A model generated the notes under the pieces. The model was given only the letters and a program-made list of their open reading frames with translations, searched no databases and had not been told where the DNA came from. Below, one piece after another: positions 36,736 to 45,362 of a stretch of DNA of 64,000 bases. Each line of letters begins with the position of its first letter. Within the stretch, counting starts at the first letter, position 1. This DNA is from Lachnoclostridium phytofermentans (GTDB lineage: Bacteria; Bacillota; Clostridia; Lachnospirales; Lachnospiraceae), in assembly GCF_000733755.1 (NCBI RefSeq), contig NZ_JPOF01000008.1, forward strand, positions 372,001-436,000, given 5' to 3'. The position numbers and the translations under genes are program-made.

Positions 36736-37741
36736 ATGAGTAAGAAAACATATATTAATGATATGACGCAAGGGAGCCCTACAAGGCTATTGGTACACTT
36801 TGCAGTACCGATGCTAATTGGTAATCTATTTCAACAGCTCTATAGTATGGTAGATTCTATTGTGGTCGGTAATGTAGTTGGAGATAGTGCACTTGCTGCT
36901 GTAGGGTCGACTTGGGCCTTGAATTTTTGTTTTAGACCTTTTATTTGTAATCGGGTTTGGTTGGGGAGTTGCTGGAGCGGCAATTGCTACGATTATAGCA
37001 CAGGCAGTATCAGCAATCGGATGCATCCTAACAGGGTTTCGAAAAATACCATTGATTCGTATGCCAATCAAAGAATTTAAGATTGATAAAGGAATTATGA
37101 AAAAATGTATCTATCTTGGGATACCAGCGGCACTTCAGAACTCCTTTGTTGCTATCTCAACCATTGTATTACAACGTGTGACAAACCAATATGGAAAAAC
37201 TGTAGTAGCAGCTGCAACAGCGGCACAACGTATTGAACAGCTCGTCCTAATGCCTGGAATGTCGCTCGGTTTATCCGTTGCATCCTATACTGGACAAAAT
37301 ATCGGAGCGATGCGTATTGACCGAGTGAAAAAAGGGTTTTGGTCTGCAACTAAAATAATTGTTGCATTTAGTTTAATTATGATGCCTTGTATGTACTTTT
37401 TTGCAGGTTCTGTAATGAAACTCTTTACCGATGTAAAAGAAGTTGCAGAGATTGGGCAAAAAGCAGTACGTGTTACCTGCATGTTTTATATCCCAGTTGG
37501 CATGATTTATGTTTCCCGTAATGTTTTGAGTGGTGCTGGAGATATGAAGATACCAATGATTATGGGAGTTTCAGAAGTCCTATGTCGTGTTATATTTGCC
37601 AGTCTATTAACCAAGATTCCTGCGATTGATTATATGGGAATCTGGTGGGCAACAGGACTTAACTGGTTTATTACAGGAGCAATTGGTACAATACGATATG
37701 CTACTGGAAAGTGGAAGAATAAATCTGTTGTACATGAATAA
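36736..37741 (+). pseudogene. MATE-family efflux transporter, internally deleted and frameshifted
   Basis: The N-terminus (MTQGSPTRLLVHFAVPMLIG) and the segment ALAAVGSTWAL are MATE-like. The frame then jumps straight to what should be the fifth or sixth helix (VLDLLFVIGFGWGVAGAA), but in the next frame. About 120 residues that normally lie between are missing. The shift coincides with a run of five Ts at 36922-36926, one more than would keep the frame. The downstream part, 37052 to 37741, encodes an intact-looking C-terminal half (NSFVAISTIVLQRVTNQYG). A full MATE protein has about 450 residues and twelve helices; this cannot make one. It follows pyrF by 19 bp. Confidence 0.9.
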
Positions 37742-37757
37742 TTCTATATTTATTAAG

Positions 37758-37788
37758 AGGAATGCATCTTTTATGCATTCCTTTTTTT
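37758..37788 (+). terminator. Intrinsic terminator after the MATE pseudogene
   Basis: Perfect 10-bp stem AGGAATGCAT / ATGCATTCCT with a 5-nt loop and a T7 run. Confidence 0.93.
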
Positions 37789-37816
37789 AATAAGTGCGAC
37801 AGATTGCTGACGCATC

Positions 37817-37861
37817 TTATTCATGACAAGGAAAAGTGCGCGCAGCGTGCTTTTTCTTGTT
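37817..37861 (+). repeat. Intergenic palindrome, copy D
   Basis: TTATTCATGACAAGG leader, then AAAAGTGCGC / GCGTGCTTTTTCTTG with a GCA loop. All inner pairs form, with two G-T wobbles. It lies 28 bp after a normal terminator. Confidence 0.9.
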
Positions 37862-37958
37862 GGTGCAAGTACCTCTACTGTAGTGCCCCATCTGTCTATT
37901 AAGCATAAAAAGAAGCCTTGCATCACAGTAGATAGCTATCTATGTTACAAACGTTAAC

Positions 37959-38567
37959 TTAGCTTTTTGAATCTTGAGCTAGATTTTTCTTACGGATTTT
38001 ACGAGCAATTACAAATAAAATCACTAGTAAAAGTACCGGAATAAGAATATCTTTGTACTTAGTGTAATAAGTAACAGTATTTGACCAATTACCACGAAGG
38101 AGATAGCCTATACCAATTAATAGAGTATTCCACAGGGTTATACCAATGATAGAAAATAAAGCGAATACAGGATAAGGCTGTTTGGCCGCTCCTGCAACAA
38201 ACGCTATGTAAGTACGAATGATTGGAACCATTCGTCCAAAGCAAACAACATAAGAGCCGTAACGCTCAAATCTTTGATAAGAGGCATCGATGCTTTTCTT
38301 TGTTTTTGGGAACTTCGTCGTTAGTTTCTCTAAGATACAGTGTCCACCGATACGACCAACGAAGTAACAGATGCTAGTTCCTATCATTCCAGCACATACA
38401 CTAACAGGAAGCATAAGAAGAAAAGGAATATTCTGAAGAGATGCAACAGCACCGGAAAAAGGTAAGACAATCTCGCTAGAGATTGGAAAACAACCGTATT
38501 CAAGCAGAATAATTACAAACATGGCGAATAGTCCATTTTCATAGATAAAACGGACAACAGAATCCAT
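37959..38567 (-). CDS. DedA-family membrane protein
   Basis: A 202-residue polytopic membrane protein. Typical DedA features are the segment EYGCFPISSEIVLPFSGAVA near residue 25 and the FGRMVPIIRTYIAFVAGAAK motif (about 110-130), with the conserved acidic and Arg residues needed by the family. DedA proteins act in membrane homeostasis; some flip undecaprenyl phosphate or phosphatidylethanolamine. The start at 38567 has GGAGG five bases upstream; a longer start at 38579 contains that site. It is convergent with the MATE pseudogene and divergent from the CoiA-like gene. Confidence 0.93.
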   Translation of the reverse strand: MDSVVRFIYENGLFAMFVIILLEYGCFPISSEIVLPFSGAVASLQNIPFLLMLPVSVCAGMIGTSICYFVGRIGGHCILEKLTTKFPKTKKSIDASYQRFERYGSYVVCFGRMVPIIRTYIAFVAGAAKQPYPVFALFSIIGITLWNTLLIGIGYLLRGNWSNTVTYYTKYKDILIPVLLLVILFVIARKIRKKNLAQDSKS

Positions 38568-38747
38568 AAGACCCTCCATAAGAAATCTGTTTTTTGTAGT
38601 TTATGTGGAAATATAACCTTTCAGAACAAGGGAATTTATCAAGTGTAATATTGCATATTTGTGTTATTCTTGTGATGAAAAGTTTATTATGGTACAATCA
38701 AGATAACAATAGGAATCGTGAAAATTAGGTGAGTGGGGTCGCATCTT

Positions 38748-39800
38748 ATGGATATCTGTCTTTATAATGGTAGAGAGATTTGTACTTATGATTTGAAAGA
38801 TGAAGCCGGAATTTATTATCAAGATATTGTGTTGGAGTGGAAGAGAAACGCTGCGAAGAAGAAGTTAATCTGTGTTGATTGTGGTAGTCCAGTATATCTA
38901 GCCGCTGGTTTAAAGAAAGAGCCTTATTTTGCTCATTATGATATTGTTTCTTGTGCCTATGGTAAGAGAATGGAGTCACAGGAACTGATCCGTGGAAAAA
39001 GGCTTCTTTATCATATGCTAAAACGAAGTTTTCCATCAAAAGAAATACAGATAAGACATCGTCTTTCGAATGGATTATATACCACCTGCTATGTAAAAAA
39101 TGAGGAAGGTTATGATCTAGCAATTGATTATCGATTACAGATGTTACCAATTAAGGAACTGGATTTAAGAGTTCAGTACTTTGACGAGCAAGAGATTATT
39201 CCAGTATTTTTATTGGGGGTAAGACAGGATAAAAAAAAAGGTCAGCTATCCTGGTATCAAACCTATATTCAAAATCTAAGTGGAAGCTGTGTTTTTCTTG
39301 ATGCCAAAGAAGAGATCTTACATATGAAACACCATATTACCTATGTAGAAAATAGAAAACGAAAAAGTAAGGTATATCAAAAAACATATAGTATTCATGA
39401 TATAACACTATCAAAAGACGGCACATTTGATTGTGATTTTTATGAAGAGTGTGAAAGAAGGAAGATAGAACTTGAACAAAAGGAAGAAAGGGAGCAAAAT
39501 CGTCTACGAGAAATAAGAGATAGAGAGAGAAGATATCATGAGGAACAGATAGAGAAAGATAGAATTCTTGCAACGATACAAGAGCGAAAGAAGCTGCAAA
39601 ACGAGCAAAAATTGCTGGAGTATCAAGAATGGTGTAAGCAAAATAGCCTCTTAAAAATTGATTTTCATACAATAGCATTGCCAGAAGGAATACGTAGAGA
39701 TGTGTTGCTAAACTGCGTGGAAATGATGAAAAATGGTCAAGAAGAAATGATATCGAAGAGATATTTGAATTATATTAATATGCTTATGGAAGGTAACTAA
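38748..39800 (+). CDS. CoiA-like competence/nuclease protein
   Basis: A 351-residue protein. The N-terminal zinc-ribbon-like part (LICVDCGSPVYLAAGLKKEP then YFAHY) matches CoiA, whose members carry CxxC followed by PHFAH. Next comes a region with a nuclease-like DLAIDYR (about 125-131), then a long charged coiled coil (about 245-300; RRKIELEQKEEREQNRLRE). CoiA is needed for recombination of incoming DNA during transformation in Bacillus and Streptococcus. Whether this organism is competent is unknown. The start is uncertain: ATG at 38748 is used, but a GTG at 38733 is possible. A GH113-like gene follows after 24 bp. Confidence 0.75.
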   Translation: MDICLYNGREICTYDLKDEAGIYYQDIVLEWKRNAAKKKLICVDCGSPVYLAAGLKKEPYFAHYDIVSCAYGKRMESQELIRGKRLLYHMLKRSFPSKEIQIRHRLSNGLYTTCYVKNEEGYDLAIDYRLQMLPIKELDLRVQYFDEQEIIPVFLLGVRQDKKKGQLSWYQTYIQNLSGSCVFLDAKEEILHMKHHITYVENRKRKSKVYQKTYSIHDITLSKDGTFDCDFYEECERRKIELEQKEEREQNRLREIRDRERRYHEEQIEKDRILATIQERKKLQNEQKLLEYQEWCKQNSLLKIDFHTIALPEGIRRDVLLNCVEMMKNGQEEMISKRYLNYINMLMEGN

Positions 39801-39824
39801 TACTATTTATGTGGAGGTAGTAAA

Positions 39825-40817
39825 ATGGAAGTTAGAGGATTTACCTATGGTTATATGGCTAAGAGAGGGGCTTACCAAAGTGAAGCGGGTAAAAAATCAC
39901 AAGAAGCTATGTTTGATATTGGAATCAATTGGATGTGTTTGGCATTTCCACTGTATCAAGATACTTATCAATCAACAAAAATTCGATTTGATTATCGATA
40001 TGACATCACAGAAAAAGATATTTTAACGGCAATAAAACGTGCCAAGGATCGGAATATTAAAGTATGTCTGAAACCTATGGTAAATTGCAAAGATCATATC
40101 TGGAGGGCTTATATCGATTTTCCTGAGGAAGACTTTTTAGGAGAAGATACCTATTGGAAACAATGGTTTGAATCCTATACAGCATTTTTAATACATTATG
40201 CAGAGATTGCACAAGATACAGGCTGTGAGATGTTTTGTATTGGTTGTGAGATGCTTGGTACAGAGAGAAAGGAAGAATATTGGAGAGAAGTAATTAAAAG
40301 AGTCCGTGAAGTCTATAAAGGACCGATTACTTATAATACCAATCATGGGAAAGAGGATAAAGTCTCCTGGTTTGATGCTCTTGACTATATAGGTACCTCT
40401 GCTTATTATCCAGTTGCAAGAGCAGGTGGAGCCACAAAAGATAGTATGGTGAAAGAGTGGATTAAGATTCGAGATGATCTTAAAGTATTAAGTGAGAAGT
40501 TAAATAAAAAAATTCTATTTATGGAAATCGGTTGCCGGAGTGCAAAAGGCTGTGCTTCTATGCCGTGGGATTTCATGCATAAAGAACTTGAAAGAGAAGA
40601 AGAAGAGCAGGCTGCGTTTTATGAGTCCTGTTTAGAGGTGTTCTTTGAGGAACCATGGTTTCAAGGAATCTTTTGGTGGGATTGGAGCACGGTAATCTAT
40701 GATACGGAGGAAGAAGCAAAAAATGATGTTGGTTTTAATATTCATAGAAAAAAGGCAGAAACTGTCATAAAGAAATGGTACCAAAAGGGTAAAGAGAGTG
40801 AAGAGACAAACCGATAA
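39825..40817 (+). CDS. GH113-like glycoside hydrolase
   Basis: A 330-residue single-domain protein with no signal peptide. Alternating beta/alpha motifs suggest a TIM barrel. Two likely catalytic glutamates are visible: Glu142 in FCIGCEMLGT, followed by a YWREVIKRVR helix and YNTNHG, and Glu234 in ILFMEIGCRS. GH113 members are mostly beta-mannanases acting through two Glu residues in these contexts. Cytosolic location suggests it handles small imported or internal glycans. The start at 39825 follows GTGGAGG. It lies between the CoiA-like and sortase genes on the same strand with short gaps, so it may belong to an envelope-related operon. Confidence 0.75.
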   Translation: MEVRGFTYGYMAKRGAYQSEAGKKSQEAMFDIGINWMCLAFPLYQDTYQSTKIRFDYRYDITEKDILTAIKRAKDRNIKVCLKPMVNCKDHIWRAYIDFPEEDFLGEDTYWKQWFESYTAFLIHYAEIAQDTGCEMFCIGCEMLGTERKEEYWREVIKRVREVYKGPITYNTNHGKEDKVSWFDALDYIGTSAYYPVARAGGATKDSMVKEWIKIRDDLKVLSEKLNKKILFMEIGCRSAKGCASMPWDFMHKELEREEEEQAAFYESCLEVFFEEPWFQGIFWWDWSTVIYDTEEEAKNDVGFNIHRKKAETVIKKWYQKGKESEETNR

Positions 40818-40853
40818 CAGTTATGGAGTAGTTAATTACTAGCAGGAGTAAGA

Positions 40854-42122
40854 ATGGATAGTAAGATACAAATAGAAAAAAAAGAGATGTCGGATAACAA
40901 AACTAGCGCAGAGAGTAGAGACAAATTAAAGATACTCCGGCTACAAAACCAATTCGATCTCCATAACCCAGACACTGCTTTAGACCTCTATGAAAAGTTA
41001 ATTTTAGATCAAACATTTTTTGAAACGGAATTAGGGAGGGGCTTTCTTAAAAGTTTATTGCATACTGCAATTCATTCCGAATCCTACTTAGAGGATGAGA
41101 CTGCTTTGTCTGGACGACATGAGGGCAGAAGAAAAAAAAGAGTTAAAGAACAAAGAAACAGAACACAAAGTAGAAGAAAGCAAAGTAGCAGAACACAAAG
41201 TAGCAGAACACAAGGTAGCAGAAATCAAGGAAACAGAACACAAGGTAGCCAAACACAAAATTATTTGCTACCAATAGATAAAGATCAAAGAAGCAATCGT
41301 AGGAAAACAAAAAAGAAGAAAAAAACAGTATACTTAGTATTTTTATTATTATTTTCTTGTATTTTTTTCTATCATATTTATCAAATGGTAAGTTATCAGG
41401 TACTTAGTTATCTCAGTGCCAAAAAGATTGATGATTTAGTGAATAGTATTTTACTTCCGGTAGAATCAAAGAATCAGAATATTGCATTAAAAGATGATGG
41501 AACACAAAATCAGGAGTTTTCTGTTGAGGAAACTGAGAATGATGTGCTTTATGAATATAGTGCTTTATATGAGAGAAATCCAGATCTCATTGGCTGGATC
41601 CGAATTGAAGGAACCGTAATTAATTATCCGGTGATGCAAACGAGGGAAGACGAGGAATATTATCTTCTTCGAGATTTTGACCGAGAGAGTGATATCAATG
41701 GATTACCATTTATGGATGCAAGATGTGATGCAAAAACAGACTCTAATTTGATTATCTATGGCCATAACATGAAAAATGGCTCGATGTTTAGCGCCTTGAT
41801 GAACTATGCAGAGGAAGAGTTTTATAAAAAACATCCAGTAGTATTATTTGATACAATCTATGAGAAGGGTGTTTATGACATTATAGCAGTATTTCAAACA
41901 AGAGTTGCTTATCAGGACGAAGATACGTTTCGATATTACAACTTTGTCGAGCCGTTTCATAAGGCAGAATTTTATAATTACTTAGAAAATATCAGTGAAT
42001 TATCTTACTATAATACCGATCAAACCGTGGACTATGGTGATAAATTAATTACGTTATCAACTTGCGACCGTTCCATTGAGGATGGAAGATTGGTTGTGGT
42101 AGCACGAAAGAAAAACTCTTAA
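40854..42122 (+). CDS. srtB: Class B sortase with a long repetitive cytosolic N-terminus
   Basis: A 422-residue membrane-anchored transpeptidase. A cytosolic region of about 160 residues, rich in Arg/Gln/Ser/Thr repeats (SSRTQSSRTQGSRNQGNRTQ), precedes one membrane helix (about 161-182). The extracellular catalytic domain has His304 (IIYGHNMKNGSMF), Cys404 (LSTCDRS) and Arg412 (GRLVVVARK), the sortase triad, in the class B arrangement. It should cleave a PxTG-type signal and attach proteins to the cell wall. The likely substrate is the PQTG protein encoded 44 bp downstream. Most class B sortases have about 230-260 residues, so the N-terminal tail is an unusual addition. Confidence 0.93.
   Translation: MDSKIQIEKKEMSDNKTSAESRDKLKILRLQNQFDLHNPDTALDLYEKLILDQTFFETELGRGFLKSLLHTAIHSESYLEDETALSGRHEGRRKKRVKEQRNRTQSRRKQSSRTQSSRTQGSRNQGNRTQGSQTQNYLLPIDKDQRSNRRKTKKKKKTVYLVFLLLFSCIFFYHIYQMVSYQVLSYLSAKKIDDLVNSILLPVESKNQNIALKDDGTQNQEFSVEETENDVLYEYSALYERNPDLIGWIRIEGTVINYPVMQTREDEEYYLLRDFDRESDINGLPFMDARCDAKTDSNLIIYGHNMKNGSMFSALMNYAEEEFYKKHPVVLFDTIYEKGVYDIIAVFQTRVAYQDEDTFRYYNFVEPFHKAEFYNYLENISELSYYNTDQTVDYGDKLITLSTCDRSIEDGRLVVVARKKNS
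41140..41262 (+). repeat. 15-bp coding tandem repeat in the sortase tail
   Basis: About seven imperfect units related to AGCAGAACACAAAGT in frame with the protein, each giving a Ser-Arg/Asn-Thr/Asn-Gln-Ser/Gly pentapeptide. The last units are more diverged. The same period as the YesN repeat at 4558. Confidence 0.85.
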
Positions 42123-42166
42123 AAGATAAACTCTAGTTACGTAAGAGTGTGTTAGAAGGAGAGAAA

Positions 42167-43003
42167 ATGAAACATAGAATAACAGCAATGATCATAAGTA
42201 TATTAACCATATTTGGTCTATTAATAAAACCAATCATGACGTTTGCTGCAATCAGTGAATATAAGGTAGATGAAAAAGAATATAACTTACGAGTAGAGGA
42301 TTTTCCGACATTTACAGCAGATTGGGATTCCATCTATGCAAAGATGAATAATCGGAAGGATACATCAGGGTATCTGTTATCACTTTTCGATGATTATGAT
42401 TCTACGGATGTTACGCTGGCAGCGTTTGAAGCCCAGGGAATATCAGTAGACGCTGATGCGTGTTATGGTGTTGAAATTACGCTATACAAACAGGAAGCGG
42501 ATGAGGAATATTATCCAGTGGATGGAGCTGTTAATGTAGAACTTATATGTCCTCTGCCAGATGTATACTTAGATACACCGAGAAATGTTCAGATGTATCA
42601 GCTTGAGTCTGGAAGGAATAAACCGATAAAATTCTCCCTTGTAACGGTAAATGAAGTGATATGTGTCAAATTTAAAGTAAATGCAAATGCTATTTACTCT
42701 TTTGTCCTAACTGATGATATCGTGGAGAGTGAGGAGATACCAGCCCCATCCAAGGCACCAACGGTAACGCCAAAACCAACAACATCGGTAACACCAGAAC
42801 CAACACAAGGTGTGACTCCTACAAAAAATCCAGATAATACTGGTTCATCTGGTAATACAAACTCAAATACAAATCAAGGGAATCGTCCAAAAGATAAAAC
42901 ACCACAAACTGGTGATCAAACTAGTATGGTAAGGTGGCTTACCTTATCAACTATCTCAGGGATAGGAATGATATGGGCATTTTACGAGTGGAAGAAAAAG
43001 TAG
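42167..43003 (+). CDS. Cell-wall-anchored surface protein with a PQTG sorting signal
   Basis: A 278-residue secreted protein. The signal peptide spans about 1-24 (ITAMIISILTIFGLLIKPIM). A folded extracellular domain of unknown type follows to about 190, then a Thr/Pro/Asn linker (TVTPKPTTSVTPEPTQG). The C-terminal sorting signal is KTPQTGD followed by a hydrophobic helix and the basic tail EWKKK. The signal departs from LPxTG; clostridial class B sortases are known to accept (S/P/N)PxTG-like signals, and this TPQTG may be read by the sortase encoded just upstream. The start at 42167 follows AGAAGGAGAG; a GTG at 42149 lies before it. Function of the folded domain is not recognised. Confidence 0.85.
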   Translation: MKHRITAMIISILTIFGLLIKPIMTFAAISEYKVDEKEYNLRVEDFPTFTADWDSIYAKMNNRKDTSGYLLSLFDDYDSTDVTLAAFEAQGISVDADACYGVEITLYKQEADEEYYPVDGAVNVELICPLPDVYLDTPRNVQMYQLESGRNKPIKFSLVTVNEVICVKFKVNANAIYSFVLTDDIVESEEIPAPSKAPTVTPKPTTSVTPEPTQGVTPTKNPDNTGSSGNTNSNTNQGNRPKDKTPQTGDQTSMVRWLTLSTISGIGMIWAFYEWKKK

Positions 43004-43073
43004 AAAGTTCATAACTTGTGTTTTCTTTTAACGAAATCCCATTACAAAGAGTTAAAAAGTTAGGTGCAAAGAC

Positions 43074-43124
43074 AAAGAGCCTATAACCTATGAGAATTCC
43101 TCTCATGGTTGTTGGCTCTTTTCT
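43074..43124. terminator. Bidirectional terminator between convergent genes
   Basis: AAAGAGCC pairs with GGCTCTTT, and the inner ATAACCTATGAGA with TCTCATGGTTGT, giving a long stem with a short loop and a TTTTCTT tail. It separates the PQTG protein gene from the 89-residue protein gene. Confidence 0.85.
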
Positions 43125-43143
43125 TGATAGAAGCAGATTACTA

Positions 43144-43413
43144 TTAACGGTTAGGCATCATATTTTTTATCATTTCTAATTTCATTTTATCTGCGGGTGA
43201 CATATTAACTGTTAGTAAATCTGTAATGATATTAACCTCTTGCGGTGTAAAGTCCATATTCATTGCTTTTAGTTTTGCATTTGCTTTCATTAAATTAGGC
43301 AGAGCTTTTTCCATAGGTAATCCTTGTGTTTCCTTAATGAATTCAAGGAGAATTTGCTTTTTTAATGGGTGCATATTTCGTAGCGCTTCATTGTTCATCC
43401 AATCTGTGTTCAT
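43144..43413 (-). CDS. Small helical hypothetical protein
   Basis: An 89-residue, Met-rich, mostly helical protein (11 Met) with no signal peptide, membrane segment or cysteine. I do not recognise the family. Its C-terminus (MSPADKMKLEMIKNMMPNR) resembles the end of the protein encoded 48 bp upstream on the same strand (MVPPEQKSTFESMKKMF), which suggests the two share a motif and are co-transcribed. A GAGG-type site precedes the ATG at 43413. Confidence 0.75.
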   Translation of the reverse strand: MNTDWMNNEALRNMHPLKKQILLEFIKETQGLPMEKALPNLMKANAKLKAMNMDFTPQEVNIITDLLTVNMSPADKMKLEMIKNMMPNR

Positions 43414-43461
43414 ACTTTCTACCTCATTTCTTTCCTTACTTATCCTATCTTACAACCTACT

Positions 43462-44553
43462 TTAGGTTGGCATAAACATCCCGGATTCAAACATCTTCTT
43501 CATCGATTCAAAGGTGCTTTTTTGCTCTGGAGGCACCATACTAGCAATCATATCAAACATTTGCTGGTTGTTTGGCCTTGCTGCTGTTTGATTGACTGAT
43601 TGTTGGGACTGAGTATTTGCAGCTTTAGCAACATTTTGAGTGAGTTTTGAAGAATTCCCTTTTCTTGCTGCATCAGCAGCCGAGTTAATATCTCGATAAG
43701 GTGTGATACCAGAGGTATCATAAGGTGCACTCGTAACATCCTTATACTTATTTCCATTATCATATGGGGGCTGATTGATATAACGTGATTGAGTCATGAC
43801 TGGACTCGTAGTATTTGCAGTCTGAGTAAGATTATCTGATGGTGGGCTCTGGCCGTACATGGCTTGATATAGTAGATCATATGGAGTAGGAGAGGTACTT
43901 TCATAATAAGAATTATCGTTATTTATGGATGCTGCTGACGGAGCAGATAGATCCGATGGAGACACCGTGGAATGATTGCCCTGAGTAGGAGAGTTTGCTT
44001 GAGGGGAACCCGGAGGAGTTCCTCCGAATGGAAAGCCTTTCATCATATTCATTATATTTGGTAGATTCATCATTCCTGGCATATTCATCATTCCTGGCGT
44101 ATTCATCGATCCGGGTGTATTCATCATCCCAGACATATTCTGATACATCTCCATAAAGCGCTTCATATTAAATATGTTAAGTACATTATCGACAATTGAT
44201 ATTTCTGTTGTTGAACAGTATGGGCGTATACTTTTTAAGATGCCTTCAAAATTAATAGAACCTTCTTTGCCACCAAAGCCAAAAAGTCCCTGCAGTCCTG
44301 AAAGACCGGTAGCACTAACGGTATTATCTTTTGAATCAGTCTTCTTCCTACCAAACACGTTGAGTCCTCCCTGTTGTCTTAAGTTTTGGATAACATCCAT
44401 AAAATCACTGAACTTTACGAATATATCCAAGGTTTTTCTTGTATCAGAATCAAGGTATGGAGCTGCTGCTTGAATCATCTTGGAAGAACGACTTTGCCTA
44501 GAAAAAGAGGTAATGTTATCAGAGCTATTCTCAGCCTGATTCGTCTCCTCCAT
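43462..44553 (-). CDS. Hypothetical protein with helical repeats and a Met/Asn/Pro/Gly tract
   Basis: A 363-residue protein with no signal peptide. The N-terminal third has two related helical segments, PYLDSDTRKTLDIFVKF and PYCSTTEISIVDNVLNIF (about 32 and 111), each followed by FM and a QN pair. A low-complexity tract follows (about 140-180) with repeated GMMN, NTPG and NMPG units. The middle is Ser/Pro/Asn-rich and probably disordered. The C-terminus (FDMIASMVPPEQKSTFESMK) is again helical and similar to the end of the 89-residue protein. No known family is recognised. GGAG sits just before the ATG at 44553. Function unknown. Confidence 0.75.
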   Translation of the reverse strand: MEETNQAENSSDNITSFSRQSRSSKMIQAAAPYLDSDTRKTLDIFVKFSDFMDVIQNLRQQGGLNVFGRKKTDSKDNTVSATGLSGLQGLFGFGGKEGSINFEGILKSIRPYCSTTEISIVDNVLNIFNMKRFMEMYQNMSGMMNTPGSMNTPGMMNMPGMMNLPNIMNMMKGFPFGGTPPGSPQANSPTQGNHSTVSPSDLSAPSAASINNDNSYYESTSPTPYDLLYQAMYGQSPPSDNLTQTANTTSPVMTQSRYINQPPYDNGNKYKDVTSAPYDTSGITPYRDINSAADAARKGNSSKLTQNVAKAANTQSQQSVNQTAARPNNQQMFDMIASMVPPEQKSTFESMKKMFESGMFMPT

Positions 44554-44655
44554 AAGAGCTCCTCCTTGTTGTCCGATTATGCAAGAGTCATAATGTAGAG
44601 TTGTTATAGGGTATCATTAGCCATCTTGCCTATAACAATATATTCTATGAGACAT

Positions 44656-44700
44656 AAAAATAGACCGCGGGTTCTTATCTGGTATAAGAAGCGGTCTATC
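44656..44700 (-). terminator. Intrinsic terminator after luxS
   Basis: On the minus strand, ATAGACCGC pairs with GCGGTCTAT and the inner TTCTTAT with ATAAGAA, ending in a TTTTT tail. Confidence 0.88.
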
Positions 44701-44706
44701 TTAAAT

Positions 44707-45216
44707 CTAGTTTGGGTATTCCAATCGTTCTTTTGTAATGAAATCAAGTACTTCACTTAGATAACGTTTCGCAAGGAATTTTGCCATTGGTAAGTTCATA
44801 TCCAGATAATTACCACAGTGAATTGCAGCAGCGCCAGGAACCTCACCTTCAAACTCGCTAATAAATGTAAATAGTTCCTTCATCAAAGGGATAATGTCTT
44901 CTGAAGTGTAATCACCTGCGAGTAATAGATAAAATCCAGTGCGACATCCCATAGGTCCAAAATAGATTACCTTACTTCCATACTCTGTATGATTTCTTAA
45001 AAAGGTAGCAGCAAGATGTTCGATAGCATGCATCTCAGCAGTATTCATAACAGGTTCAAAGTTAGGACGTGTCATACGAAGATCGAAAGTCGTAATAATA
45101 GCATCTCCAGCACTGTCTTTTCTAGAAACATAGACACCAGGGAGTAATTTTAAATGATCAATTGTAAAGCTTGCAATAGGTTTCATCGTTCTTATTAATG
45201 TACCATTTCGATACAT
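44707..45216 (-). CDS. luxS: S-ribosylhomocysteine lyase
   Basis: A 169-residue metalloenzyme. Metal ligands are His63 and His67 in HAIEH and Cys134 in IHCGNYLD; Glu66 and Cys91 (GPMGCRTGFY) are the conserved acid/base residues. It splits S-ribosylhomocysteine to homocysteine and the precursor of autoinducer 2, recycling S-adenosylmethionine products. Most homologues start near MKPIASFTIDHL; here an AAGGAGG site places the start ten residues earlier, giving a short basic extension (MYRNGTLIRT). The gene stands alone, divergent from the double-HAD gene, without the pfs nucleosidase next to it. Confidence 0.97.
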   Translation of the reverse strand: MYRNGTLIRTMKPIASFTIDHLKLLPGVYVSRKDSAGDAIITTFDLRMTRPNFEPVMNTAEMHAIEHLAATFLRNHTEYGSKVIYFGPMGCRTGFYLLLAGDYTSEDIIPLMKELFTFISEFEGEVPGAAAIHCGNYLDMNLPMAKFLAKRYLSEVLDFITKERLEYPN

Positions 45217-45362
45217 TTAACCTCCTTATTTTCTCTGCATTGAATTATAACATAGTATGACTAAGATAGAAAGAAAAAATCAGTATCCTACGAAACTGCA
45301 TAGATTTTTTTATAGAAATCGTATATAATCAAAACCATAATGAATAGGATTGGAGAACTCAT

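Noticed and set aside
41095-41277. Alternative-frame ORF rich in Lys/Glu/Val repeats inside srtB
   Set aside because: It is the repeat of the sortase tail read in another frame; it has no ribosome site and no independent homology, and the sortase frame is clearly the coding one.
44040-44140. CRISPR-like or regulatory direct repeats
   Set aside because: The repeats are in frame and encode the GMMN/NTPG tract of the hypothetical protein; unit length is too short and there are no spacers.
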